Positions 8,712-20,225 are shown, counted from the first letter of the stretch. The stretch: 64,000 nt of DNA from Cocleimonas flava (GCF_004339015.1 NZ_SMFQ01000005.1:248001-312000); one strand, 5' to 3'. The notes: a model not told the origin generated them from the letters alone. Numbers and translations are program-made.

Positions 8712-10184
8712 ATGTTGAAAACGATGTTCAGTAGCTTTTTAGGCACCAGTCCGAATTGGTTTAAAATAACTCTGCTCGCTTTTTTAATCATTAGTTTTCC
8801 TTTAACGTTGCTATTGGGAAAAATGGTTGCTGGCTGGGCTTTTATTGCCATGTTTATTCTTTCTTTAGCCATGGCACTGAAATGTTACCCATTACAATCT
8901 GGTGGATTAATTGCCATAACCTCGATACTGCTAGGTTTAACCACAACCGAAACACTCTGGCACGAAATTCAACAGAATCTTGGGGTAATTATGCTGCTCA
9001 TGTTCATGGTCAGTTTTATTTACTTTATGCAGCCACTTCTCATTTTTATTTTCGGTAAAATTTTATTAAAAGTTGAGAATAAAATTATATTGTCTCTGAT
9101 GTTCTCAATTTCAGCTGCATTACTATCCGCATTTCTTGATGCATTAACAGTCACTGCCGTTTTAATCAGTGTTTTTGTCGCGTTGTACGGAGTCTATGAA
9201 AAAGTACATTCAACAGCAAATACAGATTTTAACGAAAATGAGGTCTTCGATAACAAAGAAATGGGTGGCGAATCGTTCGACAACTTTCGGGCATTTATTC
9301 GCTCACTAGTTATGCATGGCGCTATTGGAACCGCAATTGGTGGAGTTGCTACCCTTGTTCGCGAACCACAAAACCTCCTGATAGGCGAAATTATGGGCTG
9401 GGATTTCTTAACCTTTGCCGCTGAAGTTAGCCACGTTTCTATCCCTGCATTCATTGCTGGTTTACTTATCGTTATTGGCACTGAGTTAACCGGCACCTTT
9501 GGTTATGGTGGCAAACTTGAACCTAACATTAGAAAGATATTAAAAACCTACATCGAACAACAAAATACAGAAAGAACCCAGAAAGAAGTTTACGCATTAG
9601 TCATTCAGGGAATCTGCGCGATATTACTCATTTGTGGATTGGCATTCCATGTCATGGAAGTCGGTCTGATTGGCTTGATGTTGATGGTATTGTTAACTGC
9701 GATGACAGGTATTACCGAAGAAAAGAAGATTGGTCACGCTTTTGAAGAATCACTCCCTTTTGTCTCTTTGCTTGTGATTTTTTTCGTGATTGTAGGAATG
9801 ATTCACGATCAGCACTTATTTACGCCTATCGTTAATTGGGTGCTAACACTGCCTACCGAAGAACAACCAAGAGCATTCTTTTTGGCTAATGGTATTTTAT
9901 CTGCCATTAGCGATAATGTTTTCGTTGCCACTGTTTACATCAATGAAGTAAAAGCTGCATTTGATGCGGGAAATTTATCTCGTGAGCATTTTGATGCTTT
10001 AGCTGTGGCGATTAATACCGGAACGAATTTACCTAGCGTGGCAACACCAAATGGTCAGGCTGCCTTTTTATTCTTATTAACGTCGACACTCGCACCGGCA
10101 ATCCGATTGGGTTATATGAGAATGGTTTATATGGCGTTGCCGTACACGATAGTACTGACGCTAGTTGGATTATTTGCCCAATAA
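8712..10184 (+). CDS. nhaB: Na+/H+ antiporter NhaB
   Basis: Electrogenic sodium/proton antiporter of the inner membrane. It matches NhaB from the start (FLGTSPNWFK, then FTLAMALKCYPLQSGGL-like text), through LLMFMVSFIYFMQPLL and SAFLDALTVTAVLISV, to the C-terminal region with NTGTNLPSVATPNGQAAF. About 490 residues with many membrane helices and a hydrophilic loop near 165-195 (ENEVFDNKEMGGE). The ATG at 8712 gives MLKTMFSSFLG, close to the E. coli N-terminus. The gene ends 27 bp before a perfect inverted repeat that probably terminates it and convergent glmS. Confidence 0.95.
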   Translation: MLKTMFSSFLGTSPNWFKITLLAFLIISFPLTLLLGKMVAGWAFIAMFILSLAMALKCYPLQSGGLIAITSILLGLTTTETLWHEIQQNLGVIMLLMFMVSFIYFMQPLLIFIFGKILLKVENKIILSLMFSISAALLSAFLDALTVTAVLISVFVALYGVYEKVHSTANTDFNENEVFDNKEMGGESFDNFRAFIRSLVMHGAIGTAIGGVATLVREPQNLLIGEIMGWDFLTFAAEVSHVSIPAFIAGLLIVIGTELTGTFGYGGKLEPNIRKILKTYIEQQNTERTQKEVYALVIQGICAILLICGLAFHVMEVGLIGLMLMVLLTAMTGITEEKKIGHAFEESLPFVSLLVIFFVIVGMIHDQHLFTPIVNWVLTLPTEEQPRAFFLANGILSAISDNVFVATVYINEVKAAFDAGNLSREHFDALAVAINTGTNLPSVATPNGQAAFLFLLTSTLAPAIRLGYMRMVYMALPYTIVLTLVGLFAQ

Positions 10185-10211
10185 AAATTAAATGGGGCAC
10201 TCTAAAAAATG

Positions 10212-10278
10212 CTAAGCCACCCCCCTACTTATAGCCACTTTTTTAAAAAAAGTGGCTATAAGTAGGGGGGTGGCTTAG
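10212..10278. repeat. Inverted pair of dispersed repeats (copy 2), bidirectional terminator-like
   Basis: Two repeat copies face each other. The left arm begins CTAAGCCACCCCCCTACTT and the right arm is its complement, about 32 bp each, joined at a T6/A7 centre. The whole 67 bp can form one near-perfect hairpin. It lies between convergent nhaB and glmS and would serve as a strong bidirectional terminator. Confidence 0.9.
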
Positions 10279-10328
10279 GAAAGTTGTAATCTGAATTTAA
10301 ATCAATATCTATTGAATATTAAAGCAGT

Positions 10329-12161
10329 TTATTCAACCGTTACTGATTTAGCCAAGTTACGCGGTTTATCAACATCCGTACCTTTAAACACTGCTACGTG
10401 ATATGACAGTAATTGCAAAGGAATGGTATAAATAATTGGCGCAATACTTTCTGGCACCTCATCCATTTCGATAACTTGAATATTATCCTGAGGCGCTATT
10501 CCCGACGTTTTATCTGCGAATAAGTATAAAAATCCCCCACGAGATCTAACTTCCTCGAGGTTTGACTTTAACTTCTCTAATAAGCTTGTATTTGGCGCTA
10601 CAGCGACAATTGGCATTTCACTATCTACCAATGCCAGCGGACCGTGTTTAAGCTCTCCTGCGGGATATGCTTCGGCATGAATATAAGAAATCTCTTTGAG
10701 CTTAAGTGCGCCTTCCATAGCCACAGGGTATTGATCTCCACGCCCCAGAAACAGAGCATTATGCTTCTCAATAAAATGCTCAGCCATGACTTCTATCGCT
10801 TTATCATGCTCAAGCGCTTGCTCGATCAGTACAGGTAGCTTTTTAAGATCTTCAACCAATGAAGCAACTGCTTCCGATTGGCCGCCTTTCGCTTGCATCA
10901 ATAAACCGATCAAAAGCTTTAAGGTAACTAATTGAGTAGTAAATGCTTTGGTTGATGCAACGCCAATCTCTGGGCCAGCTATGGTCATCAGAGAGAAATC
11001 AGACTCTCTTTGCAAAGAGCTTTCAGCCACATTACAAATACTTAAACTGGCAAGGCATCCATCTTTTTTGGCTTTTTCCAGAGCAGCCAGAGTATCTGCC
11101 GTTTCTCCAGATTGTGAAATTGTTACAAACAGCATATTTTTACGCGGCACTTGGCGTCTATAGCGGTATTCACTTGCCACTTCAACCTGACATGGAATAT
11201 CAGTAAGACTTTCCATCCAGTATCTAGCTATTAAGCCAGCGTGATAGCTTGTACCACATGCAATAATCTGTACTTCTTCGACTTGCTTGAGTATTTCAGC
11301 AACATTGTCGCCCATGATGCATTGTTTAATGCTATTGATATCCAAACGATCTTCTAATGTCTTCTGCACTGCTTGAGGTTGCTCATAAATCTCTTTGAGC
11401 ATGTAATGACGATAATCCCCTAGCTCAGACTCTAATGAACATGCATTTGACTGACGTACTTCCCTCTCAACGATATTTCCATTTTCGTCTTCGATAATGA
11501 CATCTTTTAAGGTCAACGTTGCGATATCACCATTTTCCAGATAGATGAAACGACTAGTCACTGGAAGTAAAGCTTGCACATCAGAACTTATAAAGTGCTC
11601 TCCAAAACCTACACCAACGAGTAAAGGACTCCCTTCACGAGCACAGATCAATTCATCCGGATTATCTGTACTGATCACACCCAGTGCATAGGCACCTTTA
11701 AGCTGGCGAGTTGTTTTCTTAACAGCGTCCAATACATTCTTGCTATTCGCTAAGTTAGACTCAATTAAATGGACGATAACTTCCGTATCGGTTTCTGATT
11801 CAAAGGTGTAACCATTTTCGATCAAACCAGCACGCAACTCTTCGTAGTTTTCTATGATGCCATTATGAACAACAGCAACTCTGTCATTACTCATGTGCGG
11901 ATGGGCATTACGTTCTGCAGGCTCTCCGTGTGTAGCCCAACGAGTATGAGAGATACCGATATTACCTATCTGGGGAGACTCAATAAGTTTCTTTTCAAGT
12001 TCGGCAACTTTCCCTAATGCTCTGACTCGTTTAATTGTTTTATCTGCATCTAATAATGCTACACCAGCCGAATCATAGCCTCGGTATTCGAGACGTTTAA
12101 GACCTTCAATTAGAATTTCAGTTACTGGGCGTTGAGCGATTGCTCCGACAATTCCACACAT
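10329..12161 (-). CDS. glmS: Glutamine--fructose-6-phosphate aminotransferase GlmS
   Basis: Makes glucosamine-6-phosphate from fructose-6-phosphate and glutamine, the first step of UDP-GlcNAc synthesis. The mature N-terminal nucleophile Cys2 is present (MCGIVGAIAQ). The glutaminase domain spans about 1-220. Two SIS domains follow (CGTSYHAGL, SQSGETADT, GRGDQYPVAMEGALKLKE), and the protein ends KSVTVE. The length of 610 is normal. It starts 10 bp after glmU on the same strand, so the two form an operon. Its end faces nhaB across an inverted repeat. No glmS ribozyme is expected or seen. Confidence 0.98.
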   Translation of the reverse strand: MCGIVGAIAQRPVTEILIEGLKRLEYRGYDSAGVALLDADKTIKRVRALGKVAELEKKLIESPQIGNIGISHTRWATHGEPAERNAHPHMSNDRVAVVHNGIIENYEELRAGLIENGYTFESETDTEVIVHLIESNLANSKNVLDAVKKTTRQLKGAYALGVISTDNPDELICAREGSPLLVGVGFGEHFISSDVQALLPVTSRFIYLENGDIATLTLKDVIIEDENGNIVEREVRQSNACSLESELGDYRHYMLKEIYEQPQAVQKTLEDRLDINSIKQCIMGDNVAEILKQVEEVQIIACGTSYHAGLIARYWMESLTDIPCQVEVASEYRYRRQVPRKNMLFVTISQSGETADTLAALEKAKKDGCLASLSICNVAESSLQRESDFSLMTIAGPEIGVASTKAFTTQLVTLKLLIGLLMQAKGGQSEAVASLVEDLKKLPVLIEQALEHDKAIEVMAEHFIEKHNALFLGRGDQYPVAMEGALKLKEISYIHAEAYPAGELKHGPLALVDSEMPIVAVAPNTSLLEKLKSNLEEVRSRGGFLYLFADKTSGIAPQDNIQVIEMDEVPESIAPIIYTIPLQLLSYHVAVFKGTDVDKPRNLAKSVTVE

Positions 12162-12171
12162 TGTATTCTTC

Positions 12172-13536
12172 CTATTTATTCTTGGTCGGCCGTTGCCAGC
12201 CTTTTAAAGTTAGCTGCTTAGAACGTGACAATGTTAATTCACCTTCTGGAGTATTTTTGGTTATCGTAGAACCAGCACCAATTGTTGAGCCGTTAGCGAC
12301 AGTTACAGGCGCTACTAATTGCGAGTCTGAACCAATAAAGACATCATCACCTATAGTTGTTTGAAATTTATTCACACCATCATAATTACAAGTAATCGTT
12401 CCGGCACCAATATTAACGTTGTCGCCCATTACGGTATCACCAATATAACTTAAGTGGCTTACTTTACTGCCTTTGCCTATATTGGATTTTTTAATTTCCA
12501 CAAAATTGCCTATCTTTGCTTCGTCTGACAGAACAGTATTTGGTCGTACACGGGCAAATGGTCCAACAGAGCAACCATTACCTATATTTGCAGATTCAAT
12601 AACTGTATTCGCGTGGATTTCAGTATTACTTCCAATAGTTGCGTTTTCTATCACGCAACCAGCATGGATAGTGACATTGTCACCTATGACATTATTTCCA
12701 ATGAATACATTATTCACATCTATGAAGACATCCTGGCCAACACTCATTTCACCGCGAACATCTATTCGAGATGGGTCTGCTAAAGTAACACCTTCAAGCA
12801 TTAGCTCTTGGGCTTTACCTTCTTGATATGCTCTTTCTAACTGTGCTTGTTGAATTCTATTGTTAACGCCCTGCACTTCAAAAGGATCTTCACAGATTGC
12901 TGCTTCGACCAATCCTCCTTCAGATACCGCTAATGCAATACAATCTGTTAAATAGTACTCTGCTTGATTGTTGTTAGGCTTAATTTGATTTAACCAACGC
13001 TTAAGGTCTTTACCTCTGGCAGCGATAAAGCCAGTGTTTACCTCGGTAACACGTTTTTCATTCTCGCTAGCGTCTTTTTCCTCAACTATTGCCTTTATTG
13101 CTCCGTTTTCATCTCTGATTATTCGACCGTATCCAACAGGATTATCCAACTTAGTCGTTAATACACTTAATACTGAATTAGTAAGCTTAGAAACCAGGTT
13201 ATTTAACGTCTCAGGTTTTATTAAAGGAACATCCCCATAAGCGATCACCACAATATTATCATCGGAAATAGTATCTTCGGCTTGAAGAACGGCGTGACCT
13301 GTACCTTTCTGTTCAGCTTGCAACACCCAGGAAATATCTGAGGCGTCTGTTGCTTGTTTTACAAGCTCTCCACCATGACCATAAATTATCACCAACTTTT
13401 CATAATCAAGTTTACGGGAACTATCAATGACATGTTGCAACATCGTTTTACCACCGATCGGGTGTAAAACTTTAGGTAGCGAAGAATTCATTCTTGAGCC
13501 TTGTCCAGCAGCGAGAATAATGGGAAGTAATTTCAT
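12172..13536 (-). CDS. glmU: Bifunctional GlmU uridyltransferase/acetyltransferase
   Basis: Catalyses acetylation of glucosamine-1-phosphate and its uridylation to UDP-GlcNAc. The N-terminal pyrophosphorylase domain has LAAGQGSRMNSSLPKVLHPI, with GTGHAV and YGDVPLI. The C-terminal left-handed beta-helix of hexapeptide repeats (about 250-440) includes the acetyltransferase region RVRPNTVLS and GAGTITCNYDG. The length of 454 is normal. It is followed by glmS in an operon. The usual atpC-glmU neighbourhood is interrupted by two envelope genes. Confidence 0.98.
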   Translation of the reverse strand: MKLLPIILAAGQGSRMNSSLPKVLHPIGGKTMLQHVIDSSRKLDYEKLVIIYGHGGELVKQATDASDISWVLQAEQKGTGHAVLQAEDTISDDNIVVIAYGDVPLIKPETLNNLVSKLTNSVLSVLTTKLDNPVGYGRIIRDENGAIKAIVEEKDASENEKRVTEVNTGFIAARGKDLKRWLNQIKPNNNQAEYYLTDCIALAVSEGGLVEAAICEDPFEVQGVNNRIQQAQLERAYQEGKAQELMLEGVTLADPSRIDVRGEMSVGQDVFIDVNNVFIGNNVIGDNVTIHAGCVIENATIGSNTEIHANTVIESANIGNGCSVGPFARVRPNTVLSDEAKIGNFVEIKKSNIGKGSKVSHLSYIGDTVMGDNVNIGAGTITCNYDGVNKFQTTIGDDVFIGSDSQLVAPVTVANGSTIGAGSTITKNTPEGELTLSRSKQLTLKGWQRPTKNK

Positions 13537-13608
13537 AGTGACTATTATTGTGTATAGAGAATGCTTAAATTATAACCAAGAACATGGTTATAGAGCAGTT
13601 TTATATGA

Positions 13609-13640
13609 CAAAAGAAGCAGTTGCATAGACAACTGCTTCT
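13609..13640 (-). terminator. Terminator after the secreted Cys/His protein gene
   Basis: A perfect 11-bp stem AGAAGCAGTTG (13613-13623) and CAACTGCTTCT (13630-13640) with a 6-base loop is followed on the minus strand by TTTTG. It separates the gene at 13668 from glmU. Confidence 0.65.
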
Positions 13641-13667
13641 AAACGCGAAATAACTTTGTTGTAAAAA

Positions 13668-14924
13668 TTAGTAAGTCTTGCAACGTGGCTCATAAGGCTT
13701 AGTTTGAGCGCCCCAGCGATACTCAAGCGGAGCATGTGGATCGGATATAACTTTTCCTGCGGATAGATTCTGACGTAAATCACGCAGTGGTATGAAGTAA
13801 TTTTCACCTAAGCTCATCTGCACCTTACAGAATTTATTTAAGTCAGCTAGTTCAGCAGGCTTTGGTGGCTCTATTGAGAACAATGCTTTAGCCCATCGCT
13901 GTGGTTGAGTCCATTGCTTATACTTGCTGTTTTTCTCGTAGTGATTTTTAACTGCGTTAAAGAATGCTTTTAAACGCCTGTCTCTTGATGGTGTAGAGTA
14001 ACTATTATATTCAGTCCGATTCATACACTGTCTACCACCCTTACGAATCTTCTGTAAGTGCCATAACGCATCGTAGACATAAATGCTTCGATCATTTGCA
14101 TACATACACATAGCGATCAAAAGACGAAGTGTTTTCTCGTCAGGCTTTTCTACTCTTGAACCTAAAGCACTAGAAATAATATCGGTAAATTTCACATAAT
14201 CTTGTTTAACAGATTGTGCTATATCAAATTGTTCAATGTTGTAGCCAGGCTGTTTCTCTGCTGACTTACGAATATTTTGGGGTTGTTTAAAACGTCTATA
14301 CCCGTCTTTCTTGTTTTTATAATCTTCTGGTACATAAAATGGAAAGGAAGGAATACGATCCATAAATCTAGGAGCTTGCGGGGTAGTAGAAGACATAACC
14401 TCAGCAATGCCTGCATCAGTTATATTTACTATTTGATAGGCATGCACATCAGGGGCAACATAAACATCACCTGGTTTTATATCGTCCAGGGCTATTGGAT
14501 AAGTATCATTTTCCAATGATCTAGTACTTGTATAGTTAGCCACATAATCCATAAACTTTCTGACACGCTTCTCTTCAGACAGCTTATCCCATCGAGTCAT
14601 ACCATTGCTGATTGTTCTACCACGTTTACTAGGATTATTTACAACAAAAGGAAGTTTATACTCATAAGCAAAAACTAATCGCATCGCATATACAGCATCT
14701 GCACAATCATGTGAAAATTTATAATACATTGGCTTTTTTTCATTCATGAAGAAATCTTCAGTCCAATTATTTTTTACCCAATGCTGATATCTCTTTTCCC
14801 ATACTGCATCCCAAGTATTTTCAGACTTCCAAACCATCGCGAATGATGATTGACTGATACACAGTAAGATAAATAGAGTAAACCCTTTAATTATATGTTT
14901 GATATTCAATTCCTTTAAGACCAC
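13668..14924 (-). CDS. Secreted protein of unknown function with Cys/His dyad (NlpC/P60- or CHAP-like fold suspected)
   Basis: I do not recognise a named gene. The 418-residue protein has an N-terminal signal segment (about 10-29, ending SFA). The mature N-terminal half contains DCADAVYAMRLVFAYEYKLPF, then a GDVYVAPDVHAYQI segment about 85 residues later. A Cys at the start of a helix followed by a strand-borne His is the layout of NlpC/P60 and CHAP peptidases or amidases, so a cell-wall or envelope hydrolase is a reasonable inference. The C-terminal half is rich in basic and aromatic residues, with several Cys (MCMY, QCMN, FCKV, RCKTY) that might form disulfides. It lies between glmU and a peptidoglycan-binding lipoprotein, which suits a wall-related role. 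Confidence 0.65.
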   Translation of the reverse strand: MVLKELNIKHIIKGFTLFILLCISQSSFAMVWKSENTWDAVWEKRYQHWVKNNWTEDFFMNEKKPMYYKFSHDCADAVYAMRLVFAYEYKLPFVVNNPSKRGRTISNGMTRWDKLSEEKRVRKFMDYVANYTSTRSLENDTYPIALDDIKPGDVYVAPDVHAYQIVNITDAGIAEVMSSTTPQAPRFMDRIPSFPFYVPEDYKNKKDGYRRFKQPQNIRKSAEKQPGYNIEQFDIAQSVKQDYVKFTDIISSALGSRVEKPDEKTLRLLIAMCMYANDRSIYVYDALWHLQKIRKGGRQCMNRTEYNSYSTPSRDRRLKAFFNAVKNHYEKNSKYKQWTQPQRWAKALFSIEPPKPAELADLNKFCKVQMSLGENYFIPLRDLRQNLSAGKVISDPHAPLEYRWGAQTKPYEPRCKTY

Positions 14925-15016
14925 CTTAGCATCCCCAAACTCTAATGATCACTTATTTGCAAATAAGTTCCATTCCTATCTCAAGTAGTTAATACGAATA
15001 TAACTTAAAATTGGTT

Positions 15017-15058
15017 TCAAAAAAAATGGGACTAAGAATTACTCCCTAGTCCCATTTT
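15017..15058 (-). terminator. Terminator downstream of the His-rich lipoprotein gene
   Basis: A perfect 12-bp stem AAAATGGGACTA (15023-15034) and TAGTCCCATTTT (15047-15058) is followed on the minus strand by a T-run. A second small palindrome (TCTCTGA/TCAGAGA, 15061-15078) lies between it and the stop codon. Confidence 0.8.
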
Positions 15059-15098
15059 AATCTCTGACTAATCAGAGATAAACTATTAATTCAATAGT

Positions 15099-15608
15099 TT
15101 AGCGCTTCATGAACTGCTGAAGTGCGCTACGAGTACCTGGTCCAACGATTCCGTCGATAGGTCCTTTGTAGTAACCTTTTGCTTTCAACTTACGTTGTAG
15201 AGCGTATACGTCAACTTGTGGTTGAGCTGGCTTAGCCTTCTGCTGACAAGCATAGTGGTGACGGTGGTTACGGTTAGTGTATTTATGTGAATGACTCTTA
15301 GTCTTTGCACATGCTGGAGCTTCTGGGTGGTAATGGAACCAACGGTTAGCTGGTTTTGGAGCTGGTTTAGCCATTGGAGCTGGCTTAGGTGCTGCCATTG
15401 GAGCTGGCTCAGCTGCGATTGGAGCTGCTACAACTGGAGCTGCTTCAACTTGCTGTTGAGAACCAGAAACCTGTGAACCACCTTCTACTTGAGCCTGTGA
15501 ACCACCTGAAACTTGTGAACCACCAGAAACTTCCTGCTGAGAACAACCAGTTACAAAAACGCCTGCCATTAATAATGTTGCTAATGAAAGCTGATGTTTA
15601 ATCTTCAT
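15099..15608 (-). CDS. His-rich lipoprotein with Ser/Gly/Gln repeats and C-terminal peptidoglycan-binding domain
   Basis: Predicted lipoprotein with lipobox VTGC (Cys about 22). The mature protein begins with imperfect SGGSQV-type repeats (about 28-52), then an Ala/Pro/Lys-rich spacer with PAPMA/PAPK units (about 60-88) that resembles a wall-spanning linker. A His-rich stretch follows (HYHP, HSHKY, NHRHHY, about 92-120, with two Cys). It ends in a PG_binding_1 module (ALQRKLKAKGYYKGPIDGIVG, about 132-168). It is likely anchored in a membrane and bound to peptidoglycan, and the His cluster may bind metal. The overall arrangement is unusual and I know no named homologue. It has its own promoter and terminator. 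Confidence 0.8.
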   Translation of the reverse strand: MKIKHQLSLATLLMAGVFVTGCSQQEVSGGSQVSGGSQAQVEGGSQVSGSQQQVEAAPVVAAPIAAEPAPMAAPKPAPMAKPAPKPANRWFHYHPEAPACAKTKSHSHKYTNRNHRHHYACQQKAKPAQPQVDVYALQRKLKAKGYYKGPIDGIVGPGTRSALQQFMKR

Positions 15609-15697
15609 ATTTGTACATCCTTACTACTTGTTAGTTATAAAATTCGAAACGACCATTTAGAACAAACGATCCATAATCATTGTTTATCCGCACTCGG

Positions 15698-15726
15698 AGT
15701 ATAGACTTTATTCAGGGCACATTCAA
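15698..15726 (-). promoter_or_regulatory. Sigma-70 promoter of the His-rich lipoprotein gene
   Basis: On the minus strand, TTGAAT (15721-15726), a 17-bp spacer and TATACT (15698-15703). It gives a leader of about 85 nt before the ATG at 15608. Spacing and both boxes are close to consensus. Confidence 0.7.
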
Positions 15727-15851
15727 AAAAAATGGTAAAAAAACAACATTTTTTTTTATTTACCACAAAATACTGAATCTAAGTGACCAAATATTAAGAT
15801 ATTCGGTCATTTAATCAGTCATATAGCCCGCAAGCGCAGAAATCAATCCTG

Positions 15852-16274
15852 TTATCTTAATGTTCTACCAATACGATGAATCATTTCAATTTGAGCTTTA
15901 GCAGCATCTAATTCTGCTTGAATAGCTTCATAATCTAAATCTTGAGGGTCTTTACCTTGAAGCGCATCTTCTGCTCTCTTCTTAGCTTCCTCAGCTGCTT
16001 TCTCGTCTAGGTCCTCAGCACGAACAATCGTATCTGCCAAAATAGTTACGATTGAAGGCTGCACTTCCATGACACCACCAGCAACAAACAATAAAGACTC
16101 GCCATCATCTGTTTTATACTTTAGCTCGCCAGCTTTTAGTGTTGATATAAGCTGAGAGTGACCAGGTAAAATACCCAAGTCACCCATAGTACCAGGCGCT
16201 AATAATTCTTGAACTACGCCTGAGAATATCGATTCCTCAGCACTTACAACATCCAAATGCATTGTCATAGCCAT
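15852..16274 (-). CDS. atpC: ATP synthase epsilon subunit
   Basis: F1 epsilon subunit, 140 residues, which couples rotation and inhibits ATPase activity. The N-terminal beta-sandwich (MHLDVVSAEESIFSG, LAPGTMGDLGILPGH) and the C-terminal helical hairpin (AEEAKKRAEDALQGK onward) are both intact. It is the last gene of the atp operon. A weak hairpin at 15781-15812 without a clear T-run is the only terminator candidate downstream. Confidence 0.97.
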   Translation of the reverse strand: MAMTMHLDVVSAEESIFSGVVQELLAPGTMGDLGILPGHSQLISTLKAGELKYKTDDGESLLFVAGGVMEVQPSIVTILADTIVRAEDLDEKAAEEAKKRAEDALQGKDPQDLDYEAIQAELDAAKAQIEMIHRIGRTLR

Positions 16275-16321
16275 ATTCTATCTTTCCTGTATTACGAAAT
16301 AAGTTAAGAGATAAATAAAGA

Positions 16322-17722
<1,401 letters not shown>

Positions 17723-17777
17723 TTAAATGTTAAATTTTTTAATAAACTGCTCGGATATTACTTTTAGCTATAACGGA

Positions 17778-18638
17778 TTATTCTACCGCTGCAGCACCCG
17801 AAACAATTTCTGAAATTTCTTGTGTAATCGACGCTTGTCTAGCCTTGTTATAAACCAATTTAAGTTTATCGATCATATCACCAGCATTATCAGATGCACT
17901 TTTCATAGCGATCATTCTCGCTGACATCTCACAGGCAATATTTTCTACAACACCCTGATAAACCAGAGATTCAATATAACGAGTCATAAGAGCATCTACT
18001 ACTTCCTTAGACTCTGGCTCATACAAGTAATCCCACTGATATTTGATTTCATCCATATCAGCAGCAACTATAGGAATCATTTGAGTAACTCGAGGCGTTT
18101 GAGTCATGCTATTAACAAACTCATTCTCTACAAGAAACAAACGATCAATACGACCTTCTTCGTATGCATCAAGCATAACTTTTGTCGTACCTAATAAATC
18201 ATTTGTAGTTGGCTTATCACCCAAACCTGTAGACTCTGCTACAACACCAAAGCGTCTGAAAACAGATAGTGCTTTGCTTCCAAAAACTGCTATATCGACT
18301 TCAACATCTTTATCTTTCCATTCCGCAATATCTTGAAATGCCTTCTTGAAAAGGTTTGTGTTTAAACCACCACAAAGACCACGATCAGAAGAAATAATGA
18401 TGTAACCGACACGTTTTACAGTTTCGCGCTCTTTAACAAAAGTATGTTGATATTCAAGCTGACCTAATGCCATATGACTAACAACTTGTCGCATTTTTTC
18501 TGCGTATGGACGTGATGCGTCCATACGTTCTCTAGCTTTACGCATTTTTGATGCAGCTACCATTTCCATGGCTTTGGTAATCTTCTTAGTATTTTGAATA
18601 CTACCAATCTGCGAGCGTATTTCTTTAAGACCTGCCAT
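17778..18638 (-). CDS. atpG: ATP synthase gamma subunit
   Basis: Central rotor stalk of F1, 286 residues. The N-terminal ([20 protein letters not shown]) and C-terminal ([20 protein letters not shown]) helices that form the coiled-coil shaft are conserved, as is [11 protein letters not shown] in the middle. It is at its normal place between atpA and atpD. Confidence 0.98.
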   Translation of the reverse strand: MAGLKEIRSQIGSIQNTKKITKAMEMVAASKMRKARERMDASRPYAEKMRQVVSHMALGQLEYQHTFVKERETVKRVGYIIISSDRGLCGGLNTNLFKKAFQDIAEWKDKDVEVDIAVFGSKALSVFRRFGVVAESTGLGDKPTTNDLLGTTKVMLDAYEEGRIDRLFLVENEFVNSMTQTPRVTQMIPIVAADMDEIKYQWDYLYEPESKEVVDALMTRYIESLVYQGVVENIACEMSARMIAMKSASDNAGDMIDKLKLVYNKARQASITQEISEIVSGAAAVE

Positions 18639-18683
18639 TACTAAGCTCCTTGATTTTCTGGTACTTGTTTACCAAGCATCTTT

Positions 18684-20225
18684 CTACCAGGCACCTTTAG
18701 ATTTAAAGTTCTCTAGCGCACTCTTCATTTCAGAAGCAATGTCATCGTTGTAATCGCCAGACTCATTTAAGCCTTCAAGGAAATCAGTTTTTTCAGTTCT
18801 CATGTATGACAACATCGCAGATTCAAAGTCGTTGACTTTATTCACATCGATATCGTCCAGGAAACCTTCGTTAGCTGCGAATAATGAGAAAGCTAACTCA
18901 CCTGTTTTCAAAGGAGAGTATTGGGCCTGAGTCATTAATGCAGTAACACGAGCTCCACGTTCAAGTTGCTTTCTAGTTCCTTCATCCAAATCGGATGCAA
19001 ACTGAGAGAAAGCAGCCAATTCACGATACTGAGCCAAATCAAGACGAATACCACCACCAAGCTTCTTGATGATTTTAGTCTGAGCCGCACCACCAACACG
19101 AGATACTGATAAACCAGCATCAATCGCAGGACGATTACCAGAGTTGAATAAATCAGTATCGAGAAAGATCTGACCGTCTGTAATAGAGATTACATTTGTA
19201 GGTACGAATGCAGATACGTCACCCTCTTGGGTTTCGATAATTGGGTAAGCAGTTAAAGAACCTGTTTTACCTTTTACTCTGCCTTCAGTATATCTTTCTA
19301 CATATTCAGCGTTAACACGAGCTGCACGCTCAAGTAGACGTGAATGTAGGAAGAAAACATCACCAGGATATGCTTCACGACCCGGAGGACGACGAAGAAG
19401 TAATGAAACTTGACGATATGCCCAAGCCTGCTTAGTTAAATCATCATAAATAATTAGTGCGTCTTCTCCGTTATCACGGAAATACTCACCCATTGCACAA
19501 CCAGCGTAAGGAGCAAGATATTGCATAGATGCAGGGTCTGAAGCATTTGCAGCAACAACAATTGTGTACTCCATTGCACCAAACTCTTCTAGTTTACGTA
19601 CAACACCAGCAACAGAAGAAGCTTTTTGACCGACAGCAACGTAAATACATTTAACGTTTTTGCCTTTTTGGTTAATAATCGCATCAATCGCAACAGCTGT
19701 CTTACCAGTCTGACGATCTCCTATAATCAATTCACGCTGACCACGTCCAACAGGAACCATTGAGTCAAGTGCCTTGATACCAGTTTCCATTGGCTCATCA
19801 ACCGATTTACGCTCGATAACACCAGGAGCCTGACGCTCAATTGGATTCATTGAAGAAGCATTAACCGGGCCTTTACCATCAATCGGAGCGCCTAATGAGT
19901 TAACTACGCGTCCCATCAATTCAGGACCAACTGGAACATCTAGGATACGACCAGTACACTTTGCAGTATCACCTTCTGTCATATCTTTGTAATCACCAAG
20001 TACTACCGCACCTACTGAATCACGTTCCAAGTTTAAAGCTAGACCGTATGTTCCGTTAGAGAACTCAATCATTTCACCAGACATTACATCTGATAAACCG
20101 TGTATACGCACGATACCATCCATGATAGATACGATTGTACCTTCAGTACGTGCTTCAGCATCTGTTTCAAAGCCTTCGATACGCTTTTTTATCAGATCAC
20201 TAATTTCTGTCGGGTTAAGTTGCAT
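18684..20225 (-). CDS. atpA: ATP synthase alpha subunit
   Basis: Non-catalytic nucleotide-binding F1 subunit, 513 residues. It has the P-loop GDRQTGKTA, the arginine-finger region [10 protein letters not shown], and [20 protein letters not shown]. The N-terminal [16 protein letters not shown] is typical. It follows atpH by 30 bp. Confidence 0.99.
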   Translation of the reverse strand: MQLNPTEISDLIKKRIEGFETDAEARTEGTIVSIMDGIVRIHGLSDVMSGEMIEFSNGTYGLALNLERDSVGAVVLGDYKDMTEGDTAKCTGRILDVPVGPELMGRVVNSLGAPIDGKGPVNASSMNPIERQAPGVIERKSVDEPMETGIKALDSMVPVGRGQRELIIGDRQTGKTAVAIDAIINQKGKNVKCIYVAVGQKASSVAGVVRKLEEFGAMEYTIVVAANASDPASMQYLAPYAGCAMGEYFRDNGEDALIIYDDLTKQAWAYRQVSLLLRRPPGREAYPGDVFFLHSRLLERAARVNAEYVERYTEGRVKGKTGSLTAYPIIETQEGDVSAFVPTNVISITDGQIFLDTDLFNSGNRPAIDAGLSVSRVGGAAQTKIIKKLGGGIRLDLAQYRELAAFSQFASDLDEGTRKQLERGARVTALMTQAQYSPLKTGELAFSLFAANEGFLDDIDVNKVNDFESAMLSYMRTEKTDFLEGLNESGDYNDDIASEMKSALENFKSKGAW

